Assembly (NCBI RefSeq): GCF_000376445.1
Contig: NZ_AQXI01000002.1
Location: 248,001-312,000 of the forward strand
Direction of reading: 5' to 3'
DNA: 64,000 nt
Source of the DNA: Haladaptatus paucihalophilus DX253
GTDB lineage: Archaea; Halobacteriota; Halobacteria; Halobacteriales; Haladaptataceae
Positions 1-9,544 of this stretch are shown piece after piece. A program made the translations under genes and the position numbers. Under the pieces are notes generated by a model that had not been told where the DNA came from, ran no database searches, and saw only the letters and a program-made list of their open reading frames with translations. Each line of letters starts with the position of its first letter. Position 1 is the first letter of the stretch.

Positions 1-2737
1 TTGCGACCGCGCCGACCACGGCCGCGTCCACGAGGACGGTTCGGAGGAGACTGAGCGGCGACGCCCCCGTCGCTCGATGGACGCCGAACACGCGTCGGCG
101 CGAGTGGACGGTGTAGGCGACGGTCGCCGTCGTGCTCCCGACGGTCATCAGCCCGGCCAAGCAGACGAAGACGGCGACGAGGAGGTTGAGGTTGCCGAAC
201 GCCGTCGAAATCGCGCGGCCGATGCCCGTCTCGCCGCTTGCCCCGCTGCTGGCGAGCGCGGTGGCGATTCGGTCGTCGCCCGTGACGCGGTAGGTCGCCG
301 TTCCCAGTTCCCGTCCGTCGGCGGTCACCCGAACCGCGTGCGACCCGGGGGGTTGGCGACCGAGGCCGACGCTCACCGTCGTTCGCGCGCCCGGTTCGAG
401 CGTGACCCGGCGGGTGGTCCGCTCGCCGTCGGCGACGAGCGTCACCGTCTTCGAGAGGGTGGCGTTCCACGGATTGGTCAGCGTGAGGAGGCCGGTGGGA
501 CGGGTGAGGAGGGACGGCTTCGACGGCCGAACCCGAACGCGAGCGGAGAGGGAGCGCGGCGCGTCGCGCGAAACCGTCACCGTCTCGCGCGCCGTCCGTC
601 CGCCGTGTGCGGCGCGAACGGTCGCGTTCCCCGTCGCGCCGAGTCGGACCCGTGCGGTGCCGTTCGAACCGGTCCGCACCGTCCGTCCGCCGACCGAAAC
701 GGTAGCGTCGGAAATCGGTGCGCCGCCGACGCCGAGTACGCTGACGAGGGGAGTGCTACCGGGCGGCGCTCGGGCCGGAAGGCCGCGGAGTTCGATGGCG
801 TCGCGCGGAACGACGCGAATCGAGCGGGTCTGCCCGCCGACCGAAATTCGATGGCGGCCGAGTCGCGTCGCGCGAACCCGGACCGCGACCACCCGATGTT
901 CGTGCGGCCCGAGCGTGACGGACGTAGCGCGCGTTCTGCCGTCGATTTCGACGGTCAGGGTTCGAGTCACGCGGGACGAGCCGAGGTTTTCGACCTGCAC
1001 CCGAACCGGGACGGTGGCGTTTCGCGGGACCCGTTCGGGCGTCGAGACGCCGACGACGACGGCCGTGTCGCGGTCGGTGGCGACGGTCCCCGTCGTCCGA
1101 ATCACCTGCACCATCCCGCGGTCCACGCGGGCGAGGTGGCGGGCCGTTTCGAGCGAGACGACCAGTTGGTCGTCGAAGGGACCCGGCGCGCGGTACTCGC
1201 CGACGATTTCGACGCGGGTCACGCCCGGAACCGTGCTGCCGCCGAGGGTGAGCGAGTCGTTCGCCGTCACGCCGAGGGTTCGGGCGAGGTCGGCGCCGAT
1301 GACGGCTTCGCCGGGGTCGTCGGGCCGTCGCCCGCGGACGAGGGTCGCGTTCGAGACGCGCTCGAACGCCCCGTAGTTCGCCCCCCGAACCAGCATCGGT
1401 CGGCCGTCGCGGACGGCGAACGCGAGGATTTCGGGGCTGGCCGCGGTTCCGTGGTCGCGGAGCGCCGTCGCGTAGCTCTCGGGAACGCGGCTGTCTATCG
1501 GGTGCGACGCACCCGGTTGGGCGACCGTCGTCCCGCCGGTTCGGACCATCGGCGTGACGACGCCCGCGATGGACGCGACGACGACGACGACCAGACAGAA
1601 CGCCGCGAGGGGCGCGACGCTCGGGACGAGGATTCGCCAGTCGAGCAATGAGAGGGACCGACCGCGGGAGAGCGAATCGGCGAGACGGGCGCTCCACCCC
1701 GCCCCGTCCCGCGGAGACAGCGACCGGACGGGTGGCCCTCGGGTACAGGCGCGTGCGGCGAGATACCCGGCGAACGCGCCGACGACGACGACGACGCCGT
1801 ACAGCGGCAGGAGTATCGCCACGGCGCGAGGGGAGACGCGAATCGAGAGCGACGTCGGCATGTGCAGGTACACGGCGGCGTTGACGGCCGTCCGCGTCAC
1901 GACGACGCCGACGGCGTACCCGAGGGCGGTGCCGACCGCGGTCAGCGCCCCCGACCTGAGCGCGTACAGGCGGCGAATCCGGGTCGGGCGGTCCCCGGTG
2001 GCTCGGGCGACGAAAATCGTCCGCCGCCGGTCGTAGGTGTGCATCCGCGTGACGCCGTAGACGGTGACGCCGACGAGGACGCCCGCCCCCGCCGCCGTCA
2101 ACCCGAGGACGGTGACGACCTGCCGCATCCCGGCGAGGAAGAACGCGAGCGCCGACCGGAGCGGAACGCCGCCGGGTGGGACGGAGGCGGAGGAGGCGGC
2201 TGACGCCGGTTCGACGACGAACGCGCCCATCGTGCCGAGCCGCTCGACCACCGACTCGTTCGTCACGTACCACCGCGGCGGCAGGACCGACTCCGGCGCG
2301 TGTCGAGGCCGAACCGACAGCGACAGTCGAGCGTCCCGCCCGCGAACGACGCGCTTCGTTTCCGACCCGACGTCGCCCGTCGCTCCGCCGGACTCCGGCG
2401 GACAGGGAATCGTGACTGACGACCGGCGGTCGAACGACGTCGCTTGCGGGCAGGCGACGCCGACGACGCGGGTGGCGGTCCCGTCCGCCTCCTCGACCGT
2501 CGCCGTGGGGAGAACCACCGCTTGGCCGTCCGCCGCGGCGCGGGCGCTCGAAACGGTCGGGTAGAAAGTCGCGTGGCCCTCGGTCGTATACTCCTTCGCC
2601 ATGGAGGTCGTCTGCGCACCTGCGGCGAGGACGACGAGGGTCGTGCCCGTGAGGAACGCGACGGCCACGACGACGACGAGGACGGCGAGCGCGTCGCGGC
2701 GCGACCATCGACGGAGCAGGTGTCGTCGGTAGCCCAC
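1..2737 (-). CDS. FtsX-like ABC transporter permease with large extracytoplasmic insert (3' end outside window)
   Basis: Found by reading the minus strand directly. An open frame begins at GTG 2737, one codon after the stop of the upstream gene, and runs off the left edge without a stop (at least 912 codons). Seen: a basic N-terminus, a membrane helix at about residues 17-40, an extracytoplasmic stretch with two cysteines, then a cluster of helices around 205-335 with the basic loop MHTYDRRRTIF typical of FtsX cores. Another helix follows at about 395-415, then a roughly 350-residue beta-rich region with CARDB/Ig-like strands (VPVRVQVENLGSS), and a further helix followed by VHSRRRVFGVHRATGAS. 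The family (FtsX/MacB permeases) moves lipids, peptides or lipoproteins with an ATPase; no ATPase is visible here. It probably forms an operon with the DUF1616 gene. The longer-looking open frames on both strands over this stretch are shadows. Confidence 0.85.
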   Translation of the reverse strand, partial: MGYRRHLLRRWSRRDALAVLVVVVAVAFLTGTTLVVLAAGAQTTSMAKEYTTEGHATFYPTVSSARAAADGQAVVLPTATVEEADGTATRVVGVACPQATSFDRRSSVTIPCPPESGGATGDVGSETKRVVRGRDARLSLSVRPRHAPESVLPPRWYVTNESVVERLGTMGAFVVEPASAASSASVPPGGVPLRSALAFFLAGMRQVVTVLGLTAAGAGVLVGVTVYGVTRMHTYDRRRTIFVARATGDRPTRIRRLYALRSGALTAVGTALGYAVGVVVTRTAVNAAVYLHMPTSLSIRVSPRAVAILLPLYGVVVVVGAFAGYLAARACTRGPPVRSLSPRDGAGWSARLADSLSRGRSLSLLDWRILVPSVAPLAAFCLVVVVVASIAGVVTPMVRTGGTTVAQPGASHPIDSRVPESYATALRDHGTAASPEILAFAVRDGRPMLVRGANYGAFERVSNATLVRGRRPDDPGEAVIGADLARTLGVTANDSLTLGGSTVPGVTRVEIVGEYRAPGPFDDQLVVSLETARHLARVDRGMVQVIRTTGTVATDRDTAVVVGVSTPERVPRNATVPVRVQVENLGSSRVTRTLTVEIDGRTRATSVTLGPHEHRVVAVRVRATRLGRHRISVGGQTRSIRVVPRDAIELRGLPARAPPGSTPLVSVLGVGGAPISDATVSVGGRTVRTGSNGTARVRLGATGNATVRAAHGGRTARETVTVSRDAPRSLSARVRVRPSKPSLLTRPTGLLTLTNPWNATLSKTVTLVADGERTTRRVTLEPGARTTVSVGLGRQPPGSHAVRVTADGRELGTATYRVTGDDRIATALASSGASGETGIGRAISTAFGNLNLLVAVFVCLAGLMTVGSTTATVAYTVHSRRRVFGVHRATGASPLSLLRTVLVDAAVVGAVA

Positions 2738-2740
2738 CGA

Positions 2741-3718
2741 CTACCCCCGTCCCCGCGTCGTTTCGGAGCGGTTCGCAGTCTGAGTCGCCCAGAGGTGAAT
2801 CTCCTGATCCGCGTTCTCGACGGTCGGCGTCGGCGGCACGGCCCCCTCGTACAGCAGGAACACGACGCGCTGATGGGGACCGCCGACCGACGACGGAACG
2901 GCGTACGGGATGGTGCGACTATCGCCAGCGTCGAGCGTGATGCGGCGCGTCGTGAGGGTCCGCCGCGTTCGAATCGACATCGGGTCGTTCGGTCGGACGC
3001 GCTGGTGTTGCACGACGACCGTGTAGCGAACCCGACGGTGTTCGTGGTTTTCGATGCCGATACTGCCGTCGAAATCGGGGGCCGCGACACCCGCGGACGG
3101 GACGGCAGTGGACGAGTTTCCGGTACTGAGGTAGAACTCGGTGTACGATTCCGTCCGCCCGAGTCCGCCGAGCGCCGTGCCGATGCTGACGAGCGCGGCG
3201 ACGAGGAGCAAGACTAACACGACGTTCAGCACGCTGTCGAGGCGCGTTTCCGCCCTCCGAATCCGGAAACGGCGGAGCGTGCGCTTCGGGGACGGGAAGC
3301 CGACGGAGCGGCGCTCGGGGCGCCGACGCGCGGCCGCGGCCACCGAGACGAGGAGGGTGAACCCGGCGGTCGAGAACAGCACCGGAACGGGTCGGATGCC
3401 GACGCCCGACCCGTCGAGACCCAGCGCGACCGCCGCGACGACGAGCACGCTCGCCACGACGGAGAACCCGACGCGCTCGAACCCGTCGAGTCGGGTATCG
3501 TCGGTCGTTCCGTCCCCGGGCGGAAACAGCGCGGAAAGCAGGACGTAGCCAGGGAAGAAGAGAACGAGGGGAAGCGTCAGAACGAGTCGAATCGGTTGAG
3601 CACCGATGAAAGGGACGAACGGCGACCCGGCCGCGAGAACCGAACACACGTCCACCGCGACGAGGTCGGCCGATGACCGAAGGTCGAACCCGGACGCCGA
3701 CGTGGACGTATCACTCAT
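2741..3718 (-). CDS. DUF1616 family membrane protein
   Basis: 325 residues. Four hydrophobic segments are visible: about 20-60 (containing LFFPGYVLLSALFP, the signature region of DUF1616), 88-105, 115-133 and 168-188. A roughly 130-residue extracytoplasmic beta-rich domain follows, ending acidic/polar. DUF1616 proteins are widespread in archaea and have no assigned reaction; many sit near surface glycosylation or export genes. The stop lies one codon before the GTG of the ABC permease on the same strand, so the two are probably co-transcribed, and the extracytoplasmic domain may work with the permease's large external insert (inference). Confidence 0.85.
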   Translation of the reverse strand: MSDTSTSASGFDLRSSADLVAVDVCSVLAAGSPFVPFIGAQPIRLVLTLPLVLFFPGYVLLSALFPPGDGTTDDTRLDGFERVGFSVVASVLVVAAVALGLDGSGVGIRPVPVLFSTAGFTLLVSVAAAARRRPERRSVGFPSPKRTLRRFRIRRAETRLDSVLNVVLVLLLVAALVSIGTALGGLGRTESYTEFYLSTGNSSTAVPSAGVAAPDFDGSIGIENHEHRRVRYTVVVQHQRVRPNDPMSIRTRRTLTTRRITLDAGDSRTIPYAVPSSVGGPHQRVVFLLYEGAVPPTPTVENADQEIHLWATQTANRSETTRGRG

Positions 3719-4164
3719 TCACCAAGCGGACGACAGCCGTCGTCAAGAATCCTTCTGAAAATCCGACACATATCTCCGTGCGAACAACGGCTGATTTTAC
3801 CGGCTGAATCGACGGGACCACGCGATACGACCGGTCAGAGTCAGTAAGCCGGTCGAACGGCAAAAATCGGAGGAGAGCGTTCGCCCGTCGAGCGTCGATG
3901 AACCGGGAGAAAAGTCGTCGCCCCCGGCACGCATTATTAACTGAACCGTATCATTTTACTATATTTGCTATAATTATGACCCATTTTAGCAGCTACAGTA
4001 ATAACAGTTGGCCGAGAACGGGAAAACGAGATGAACGACATCGGCACGATTCCGACACGAAGTCCGATGGTACCCTCCGAAGAGAGAAATCGGCGTCCGA
4101 CCGACCCGCTCGACGAATCGAACGACCGCGACGGATTCGAAATCCGTCCGAGCGACCGGTGACG
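3719..4164. other. Intergenic region with AT-rich promoter-like tract
   Basis: No convincing gene. It separates the minus-strand DUF1616 gene from the plus-strand reductase. An AT-rich tract at about 3932-4010 stands out from the GC-rich surroundings and contains several TATA-like stretches (ATTTGCTATAATTAT near 3962-3976). An ATG at 3976 is in frame with the downstream gene but would add about 63 low-complexity polar residues, so it is not preferred as the start. Confidence 0.5.
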
Positions 4165-5244
4165 ATGCCGGGAGACGTACTCGTCGTTGGCGGTTACGGC
4201 GCGGTTGGTCGCGTCGTCAGCACCCGACTCGTCGCGGACGCGCCGGGGCGGGTCGTCGCCGCCGGACGAACGGCAGAGAAAGCGAAGCGGTTCGCGGCGT
4301 CGGTCGAAGGACTCCGGCCCGGTGTCGTGGATACCGAGGCCCCCGCGACCTTCGACGACGTTCTCGACGGCGTTTCCACTGTCGTCGTGTGCCTCGACCA
4401 AGGCGGTCCGGCGTTCGCCGCCGCGTGTCTGGAGCGGGGAATCGACTACGTGGACGTGTCACCGACGGATACGCACCTTCGGGAGATAGAAGCGCTCGAC
4501 GACACGGCCCGTGAGACGGGCGCGTCGGGCGTCCTCAGCGTCGGCCTGTCGCCCGGCATGACGAACCTGTTCGTCGCCGAGAGCGCCGGAGCGCTCGAAA
4601 CGGTGGACCGAGCGGACATCACCCTCCTGCTGGGGGTAGGCGAGTCGTTTGGTCCGGACAGCCTCGAATGGACGGTCGGGGCGGCCAGCACTGACTTCGC
4701 GGTGAAACGCGAGGGGCGACGGATGCCCGTTCAGGCGTTCACGGACCCGCGGACGGTCGTCCTGGCGGGATGGGGTCGCCGTCGGGCGTACCGCGCGAAC
4801 CTCGCCGACCAGCACGTCCTCGCGCGGACGACGGACATTCCGTCGGTCGAGACGCGACTCTGTTACGATTCGCGGCTACTGACCGAATACGTCGCCGCGA
4901 CGACGCGACATGGACTCGCACGACCGTTCGTGTCGCTCGTCGGGGCCGACCGCCTCGCGTCGCTCATCGACCGCGCGCCGTTCGGCGCGGCCGAGTCGGT
5001 CGTCCAGACTGAAGTCGTCGGAACCGCGAACGGGCGACGGAAACGGTTCGTTCGATGGGTTCGCGGCCCGAATCAGGCTCGAGCGACGGCGTTGGTCGCC
5101 ACCACGACCGTCCGACGGTTGTGGGACGACGGTACGAGCGCCGGGGTGGGGCACCTCCACGAACTGTTCGCACCCGACCGGTTCGTGACGGCGCTTCGAG
5201 AAGCGGGGTACGCGGTCGGTCGGGAAGAAGCGCCGCCGGTGTAG
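4165..5244 (+). CDS. Saccharopine dehydrogenase-like NAD(P)-binding protein
   Basis: 359 residues from ATG 4165. The start was chosen because the Rossmann fold begins at once (DVLVVGGYGAVG, the dinucleotide-binding glycine motif); in-frame starts further up add low-complexity sequence. It is followed by RTAEKAKRFA and a conserved VVVCLDQGG segment, then a C-terminal catalytic/dimerisation part with HGLARPFVSLVG. This matches the family of COG1748/saccharopine-dehydrogenase-like reductases, which includes lysine-biosynthesis and lipid-related reductases. No aminoadipate pathway genes are nearby, so the substrate is not assigned. It stands alone, with AT-rich sequence upstream that probably carries the promoter. 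Confidence 0.75.
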   Translation: MPGDVLVVGGYGAVGRVVSTRLVADAPGRVVAAGRTAEKAKRFAASVEGLRPGVVDTEAPATFDDVLDGVSTVVVCLDQGGPAFAAACLERGIDYVDVSPTDTHLREIEALDDTARETGASGVLSVGLSPGMTNLFVAESAGALETVDRADITLLLGVGESFGPDSLEWTVGAASTDFAVKREGRRMPVQAFTDPRTVVLAGWGRRRAYRANLADQHVLARTTDIPSVETRLCYDSRLLTEYVAATTRHGLARPFVSLVGADRLASLIDRAPFGAAESVVQTEVVGTANGRRKRFVRWVRGPNQARATALVATTTVRRLWDDGTSAGVGHLHELFAPDRFVTALREAGYAVGREEAPPV

Positions 5245-5408
5245 GCGTCGGGGGAGAGACACCAACAAACGGCCGAGACAGTCACGAAAGCGTCGGTCAA
5301 GGGGGCGCTCGGCTCAGCCCTTTTCCCGACCGATGAGCACCATAGTCATAAACTAAACCACAAGATAGATTATGGAGTTGTCTAATTTCTATAGCTGAAT
5401 AGAAAACT

Positions 5409-6107
5409 ATGCGCCGTCGTCAATTCGTCCTCGCCTCCGGAATCGGAGCAGTTGCCGCGTTGAGTGGATGCCTCGGTAGCGACTCCTCCCCCCCTCCACG
5501 GAAATCGAGCGTCATCACGAACTTCGAGATGCAATCCGGGTCGCTCGTCATCGACCTCGTTGACAACCCGTGGCTCATGTCCCGGTACGACGGGAATCAG
5601 GGGTCCGCCGGGATGTTGAGTCCCGTCGGAATCGCAAACGCCAAAGGCAAGAACGGCGGTGGCGGCGGTCGGGGTGCAACCGGTCGCGGCTCGGGGAGCT
5701 ACTCGTCCGCCCCGCGAACCGGCCACGGCTACGCGTGGTATCACGGCGGCGGCTACGCCGACGACTGGTACGACGACCACGACGACGAGGTGACCAGGTA
5801 TCAGGTCGCAATCGCCACGCTCGGTATCGCCTACCTCGGCAGCACCGCGCAAATGCAGGACGACGCGCCGGACGCCGGGGCGGTCCCGTGGGACAAGACG
5901 TTCCAGAATCCGAGCGGCACCGTCGAATACGACGTTTCGGGTCGAAGCGACTTCTCGCGTGACGGCTGGTATCGCGTCGGTGCGAACGTCATGGACGCCG
6001 ACAGCAATCACGACTTCCGCTGGGAGTGTTTCGACCTCGAAATCGACAGCGGCGTCGGCGATGGGTTCAGCATCGACGAAGAGTGGAAAGTGTCGCCGCG
6101 CATCTGA
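5409..6107 (+). CDS. Tat-exported lipoprotein with Gly/His/Tyr-rich centre, unknown function
   Basis: 232 residues. The N-terminus MRRRQFVLASG followed by LSGC is a twin-arginine signal with a lipobox, cysteine about residue 21, so the protein is likely exported folded and lipid-anchored. A glycine-rich linker at about 80-95 is followed by a His/Tyr/Asp-rich patch (YAWYHGGGYADDWYDD) that could bind metal, then a beta-rich C-terminal domain. I do not recognise a family with certainty. Its place directly before a membrane spermidine-synthase-like gene recalls the small lipoproteins (for example DUF4247) that accompany such genes in Actinobacteria, but homology is not shown. 66 bases separate it from the next gene. 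Confidence 0.75.
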   Translation: MRRRQFVLASGIGAVAALSGCLGSDSSPPPRKSSVITNFEMQSGSLVIDLVDNPWLMSRYDGNQGSAGMLSPVGIANAKGKNGGGGGRGATGRGSGSYSSAPRTGHGYAWYHGGGYADDWYDDHDDEVTRYQVAIATLGIAYLGSTAQMQDDAPDAGAVPWDKTFQNPSGTVEYDVSGRSDFSRDGWYRVGANVMDADSNHDFRWECFDLEIDSGVGDGFSIDEEWKVSPRI

Positions 6108-6173
6108 ACGCGTCCGCGGTCCGCAACACGGCTAGCAACGGAAACGCAATGGAACCTCACATCCCCGCGATAC

Positions 6174-7931
6174 ATGGCTAAGAGGCGAACCGGAACGACG
6201 ACGTTCCTCGTACTCACGTTCGTCGTGTCGTTCTGTAGCTTCGTCTACGAGTTCGTCTACTCCGAACTGCTGACGGTGATGTACGGCGAGACGGTGACCC
6301 AGTACGTCATCACCGTCGGACTGTACTTCTTCAGCCTCGGCATCGGTGCCGCGCTCTCCGACGACCTGAATCCCGACTCTCACGGCGGGAACTTCTTCCG
6401 GACGGAAGTGTTCCTCGCCGCCGTCGCCCCGGCGGGATTCCTGCTCGTCATCGGCCTCAACAGCGTGCGTATTCCCCCGGCCGTCCCGGCGGAACTGCTC
6501 TGGGTCGTCGCGCGTCTCCCCGTCGTCGCCGTCGGATTCCTCTCCGGGTTCGAACTCCCCCTGTTGACGCACATGGTGGACGAACTCGGAGACGACGGGG
6601 AAGCGGCCCCCGCGTGGCTCCGTCGCCTCGGCGGACGGGTACACGGGAGCGTCATCGCCGTCCTCCGTCTCTTCTGGGACGTAGAGCGCAAGACGGGGAC
6701 GCGGAGCGGCCTCTCGGTTGTGCTGGCGATGGATTACGTCGGCGGCCTCGCCGGAGCGGTGCTGTACGCCAGAGTGCTCTATCCCGGCTGGGGACTCATC
6801 CCGACGATATTCGTCCTCGCGCTGCTCAACGCGGTCGCTGCGCTCGTCTTCATCGTCCGCTTCGGCGAGTGGTCGTGGACGCCGCTCGACGTTCGAGCGC
6901 CGCTCGTCCGTCGGGTTCCGACGGTGCTCCTCGTCGTCTGCCTGCTGTTGACCGTCTCGTACGGCGGCGTCGTCGCAAAGCACGACACGGCGGACGAACG
7001 GCTCTCGGAGCTCTACCTCGAACAACACATCGAAAACGAGTATCGACCGGGCGCGATGCGGGCCCAGGTCGTCTCGCAGGGGACGACGCCGTACCAGCAC
7101 GTCATCCGGTACAAGCGCACGTGGACCGGTGCCGGACCGAATCCGTACTTCACCGGCGACACCGAACGGTGCCTCCGACTCGGTTCCGCGATACAGATGT
7201 GCGATAGCTGGGCGGACAGCTATCACAACGGGTTGGTCGACGTCCCGATGTCGATGTTCGAACGCGGCCCGGAGACGAAGGTGCTCGTCGTCGGCGGCGG
7301 CGATTGGGTCGCCATCGACCACCTCCGGAAGTACGACGTCACCGTCGACCAGGTGGACCTCGACGCCGAGTTCATGAACCGGACGAAAAACGACCCGTTC
7401 TTCAGCCGATGGCACCACGACTCCTACGAGTACGAGCGGCTGAACACGACCATCGCCGACGGCTACCAGTACCTCCGGAAGACGGACGAGCAGTACGACC
7501 TCGTGCTCCTCGACATCCCCGGAGCGACGAACGACGACCTGCTCAAACTCTACTCGAAGGAGTTCTACGGTTCGGTGCGTCGCCACCTCACCTCGGACGG
7601 CGTGCTGGTGACGTGGACGTATTCGGCCGACAGCTACCCCGAACACCACAAGGCGTTCGTCAACACGGTCGGTGCCGCCGGGTTCACCCGCCAACTGCCG
7701 TACTGGGCGTGGGAGGACATCGACAGCGACGGCGAGACCGAACGCATCGAGCGATTTTACGTGCTCGCACCCGGCGACCGACGGCCGCTCGGCGTCGAAA
7801 ACGGAACCGCGTACGTGAATCGATACGCCGACCGGTACCGCGACCGCCGCTGGCAACCGGTGCCCCACTACCGCGGCGTCCGGGTGAACACCATCTTCCA
7901 CCCGAACTACGACATCCTCATCGACACCTAA
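6174..7931 (+). CDS. Membrane-embedded spermidine synthase-like (polyamine aminopropyltransferase fold) protein
   Basis: 585 residues. The N-terminal half (about 8-280) carries seven or so hydrophobic segments starting with TFLVLTFVVSFCSFVYEFVY. The C-terminal half is a class I SAM-dependent methyltransferase/aminopropyltransferase fold: VLVVGGGDW (nucleotide loop, about 365-373), VDQVDLDAEF (acidic residue binding the ribose), IADGYQYLR, and DLVLLDIPGA where soluble spermidine synthases have their catalytic Asp. Such TM-fused enzymes are annotated as polyamine aminopropyltransferases in bacteria and archaea, but their real substrate is not established. It lies in a tight cluster: the next gene starts 2 bases after its stop. 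Confidence 0.85.
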   Translation: MAKRRTGTTTFLVLTFVVSFCSFVYEFVYSELLTVMYGETVTQYVITVGLYFFSLGIGAALSDDLNPDSHGGNFFRTEVFLAAVAPAGFLLVIGLNSVRIPPAVPAELLWVVARLPVVAVGFLSGFELPLLTHMVDELGDDGEAAPAWLRRLGGRVHGSVIAVLRLFWDVERKTGTRSGLSVVLAMDYVGGLAGAVLYARVLYPGWGLIPTIFVLALLNAVAALVFIVRFGEWSWTPLDVRAPLVRRVPTVLLVVCLLLTVSYGGVVAKHDTADERLSELYLEQHIENEYRPGAMRAQVVSQGTTPYQHVIRYKRTWTGAGPNPYFTGDTERCLRLGSAIQMCDSWADSYHNGLVDVPMSMFERGPETKVLVVGGGDWVAIDHLRKYDVTVDQVDLDAEFMNRTKNDPFFSRWHHDSYEYERLNTTIADGYQYLRKTDEQYDLVLLDIPGATNDDLLKLYSKEFYGSVRRHLTSDGVLVTWTYSADSYPEHHKAFVNTVGAAGFTRQLPYWAWEDIDSDGETERIERFYVLAPGDRRPLGVENGTAYVNRYADRYRDRRWQPVPHYRGVRVNTIFHPNYDILIDT

Positions 7932-7933
7932 CC

Positions 7934-8464
7934 ATGCCCTCCGACACGCACGACACGGACCACACGCCCACGACGCTGTACTTCGGGTACACCAGCGACG
8001 CGCCCGACCTCGCGTCGCTCGACGTGAAGACCGTCCATCCCGACACGCTGCTCGGCCGCCCGGCGGTGTTCACCGTCATCGGCGAGTCACACTACGTCGG
8101 CCTCCCTGAACTCGGGTTCCACGAACTCTGTTCGTGTACGTCAATCACCTCGGAGACGGCGCACGAGACGCCGCTTTCGACCGCCGTCGAGCGCGAGTTC
8201 CGGTTCGACGGCGAGCGCGTCGGCGCGACGACGGTCGTCGAAGGACGACCCATGAGCGCGTTTCCCGGCCCGAACGCGGCGACGGTCGCCTACCGATTCG
8301 GTCCCGACGCGTGGACCACGATTCTGGTCGGCGACGCCGGATACGAGACGTACCACACCTACCCGGAACACGACCTCGCCCTCTACACCGAGACGGAACT
8401 GATTCGACAGCACGAACCACCCGCGACACCGGCCGGTGCCGCGAATCCACACCCAACGGAGTGA
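7934..8464 (+). CDS. DUF2617-like protein
   Basis: 176 residues, soluble, beta-rich, no signal peptide. Motifs seen are FTVIGESHYVGL near residues 38-50 and a C-terminal GYETYHTYPEHDLALYTET. They resemble DUF2617, a family I know from Actinobacteria, where it neighbours membrane spermidine-synthase-like, DUF350 and DUF4178 genes. The same pairing here (start 2 bases after the aminopropyltransferase-like gene) supports the call by context. No function is known. An independent alignment is needed before treating the family name as certain. Confidence 0.65.
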   Translation: MPSDTHDTDHTPTTLYFGYTSDAPDLASLDVKTVHPDTLLGRPAVFTVIGESHYVGLPELGFHELCSCTSITSETAHETPLSTAVEREFRFDGERVGATTVVEGRPMSAFPGPNAATVAYRFGPDAWTTILVGDAGYETYHTYPEHDLALYTETELIRQHEPPATPAGAANPHPTE

Positions 8465-8470
8465 CACACG

Positions 8471-9430
8471 ATGGCAAACAACCAGACGCAGACGACGTAC
8501 AGTGGAGATATCACGCTCAACGGCTCGAACCGACCCCCGGTCGAACTCTGGGACCCCGGCGACGTGTTCGTGGCGAGCGATAGCGTCGGCGGCGATTTCG
8601 ACGTTCGCAACGCGGAGTACGTCTTCACCCACCACGCCGTCGATGGCGACGGCGACGTCGCGGACGCGGAAACGACGATTCGGGGGGACATCGAGGACGG
8701 CTACGTCGAGCGCGCCGACGGCGACGTTCGAATCATCGACGCGGAGGACGTGTTCATCGCCGCCGATGCGGTCGATGGCGGGTTCTCGGCCCCCGGCGCG
8801 GAGAACGTCTATTCCGACGGCGTGTCGCCGACGGCGACGCCGGACGAGTACGACGTTTCGACGCTCGGCTGGCAGCAGTCGGGGAGCGCGAGCGATCCGT
8901 CGGTCGGCGTCTACGCGGTCGGCATGGAACACGAAATCGAAGTGACGGGGGCGCGGACCGACCTCGAACTCTACCTCGTCGGGCACGGCCACGACGTGAC
9001 GGTCACGGGACGGAGCGCCGACCTCGCGGTCCACTTCGTCGGCTACGACAACACCGTCCACGTCGGTCCGTATCTCACGACCGACGTCGTTTCGGACGCT
9101 GGATTCGACAACGAAATCGACGCCGAACCGTATCCCACCGAGGACCTCATCGAGATGTCCCGGAGCGAAGCCTACTCGAACGCGGGATTCGGCCGGAGAA
9201 AAGTGACGTTTCAGGTTCCAGCGGACGACGACGAGGAGTGGTGTCCCAACTGCGGGGCGGCGGCCGACGCCATCATCGAGCGACACCAGATGGAGGCGTT
9301 CTTCCTGTTCGGCAGACCCGTGCGGACGTACGACCGGAGCACCAACCCGGCGCGCGAGTGCGAACAGTGCTCTCCGAACGCGGTTCACGCCGAACTGTCG
9401 CCGGAAGAACGACGCTCGATCCTGGATTGA
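8471..9430 (+). CDS. Beta-helix-like repeat protein with C-terminal zinc ribbon, unknown function
   Basis: 319 residues, no signal or membrane helix. Residues about 25-225 are built of short Asp/Val/Gly-rich strands repeating roughly every 20 residues (DVFVASDSVGGDFDV, DVFIAADAVDGGFSA, then ELYLVGHGHDVTV and AVHFVGYDNTVHV), the pattern of a beta-solenoid like DUF3060 or bactofilin-type folds. The C-terminus has WCPNCG and CEQC about 50 residues apart, four cysteines suited to one zinc. It starts 6 bases after the DUF2617-like gene, so it is in the same operon. A cytoplasmic scaffold is a reasonable guess, not a demonstrated role. Confidence 0.75.
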   Translation: MANNQTQTTYSGDITLNGSNRPPVELWDPGDVFVASDSVGGDFDVRNAEYVFTHHAVDGDGDVADAETTIRGDIEDGYVERADGDVRIIDAEDVFIAADAVDGGFSAPGAENVYSDGVSPTATPDEYDVSTLGWQQSGSASDPSVGVYAVGMEHEIEVTGARTDLELYLVGHGHDVTVTGRSADLAVHFVGYDNTVHVGPYLTTDVVSDAGFDNEIDAEPYPTEDLIEMSRSEAYSNAGFGRRKVTFQVPADDDEEWCPNCGAAADAIIERHQMEAFFLFGRPVRTYDRSTNPARECEQCSPNAVHAELSPEERRSILD

Positions 9431-9447
9431 AGCGCGCGTTCTACATA

Positions 9448-9470
9448 AACTATATATCTAATGCCTAATA
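9448..9470 (+). promoter_or_regulatory. Possible promoter of the pentapeptide/channel gene
   Basis: An AT-rich stretch (AACTATATATCTAATGCC) stands in GC-rich sequence after the previous stop. It lies some 75-95 bases before ATG 9545, so a transcript from it would have a leader of about 60 bases. It suggests the channel gene can be transcribed separately from the four genes upstream. Confidence 0.35.
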
Positions 9471-9544
9471 AATGAAGGAAGTACGAACCATCCGCCCCGT
9501 CTCGGCCGACGGTCCGCGGGGCGGGACACGGACGCTACACAGTT

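Noticed and set aside
756-2708. A 650-codon minus-strand open frame and long plus-strand frames over 77-1651
   Set aside because: Arg/Pro-rich nonsense composition; a different minus frame encodes a clear FtsX-type permease across the whole stretch.
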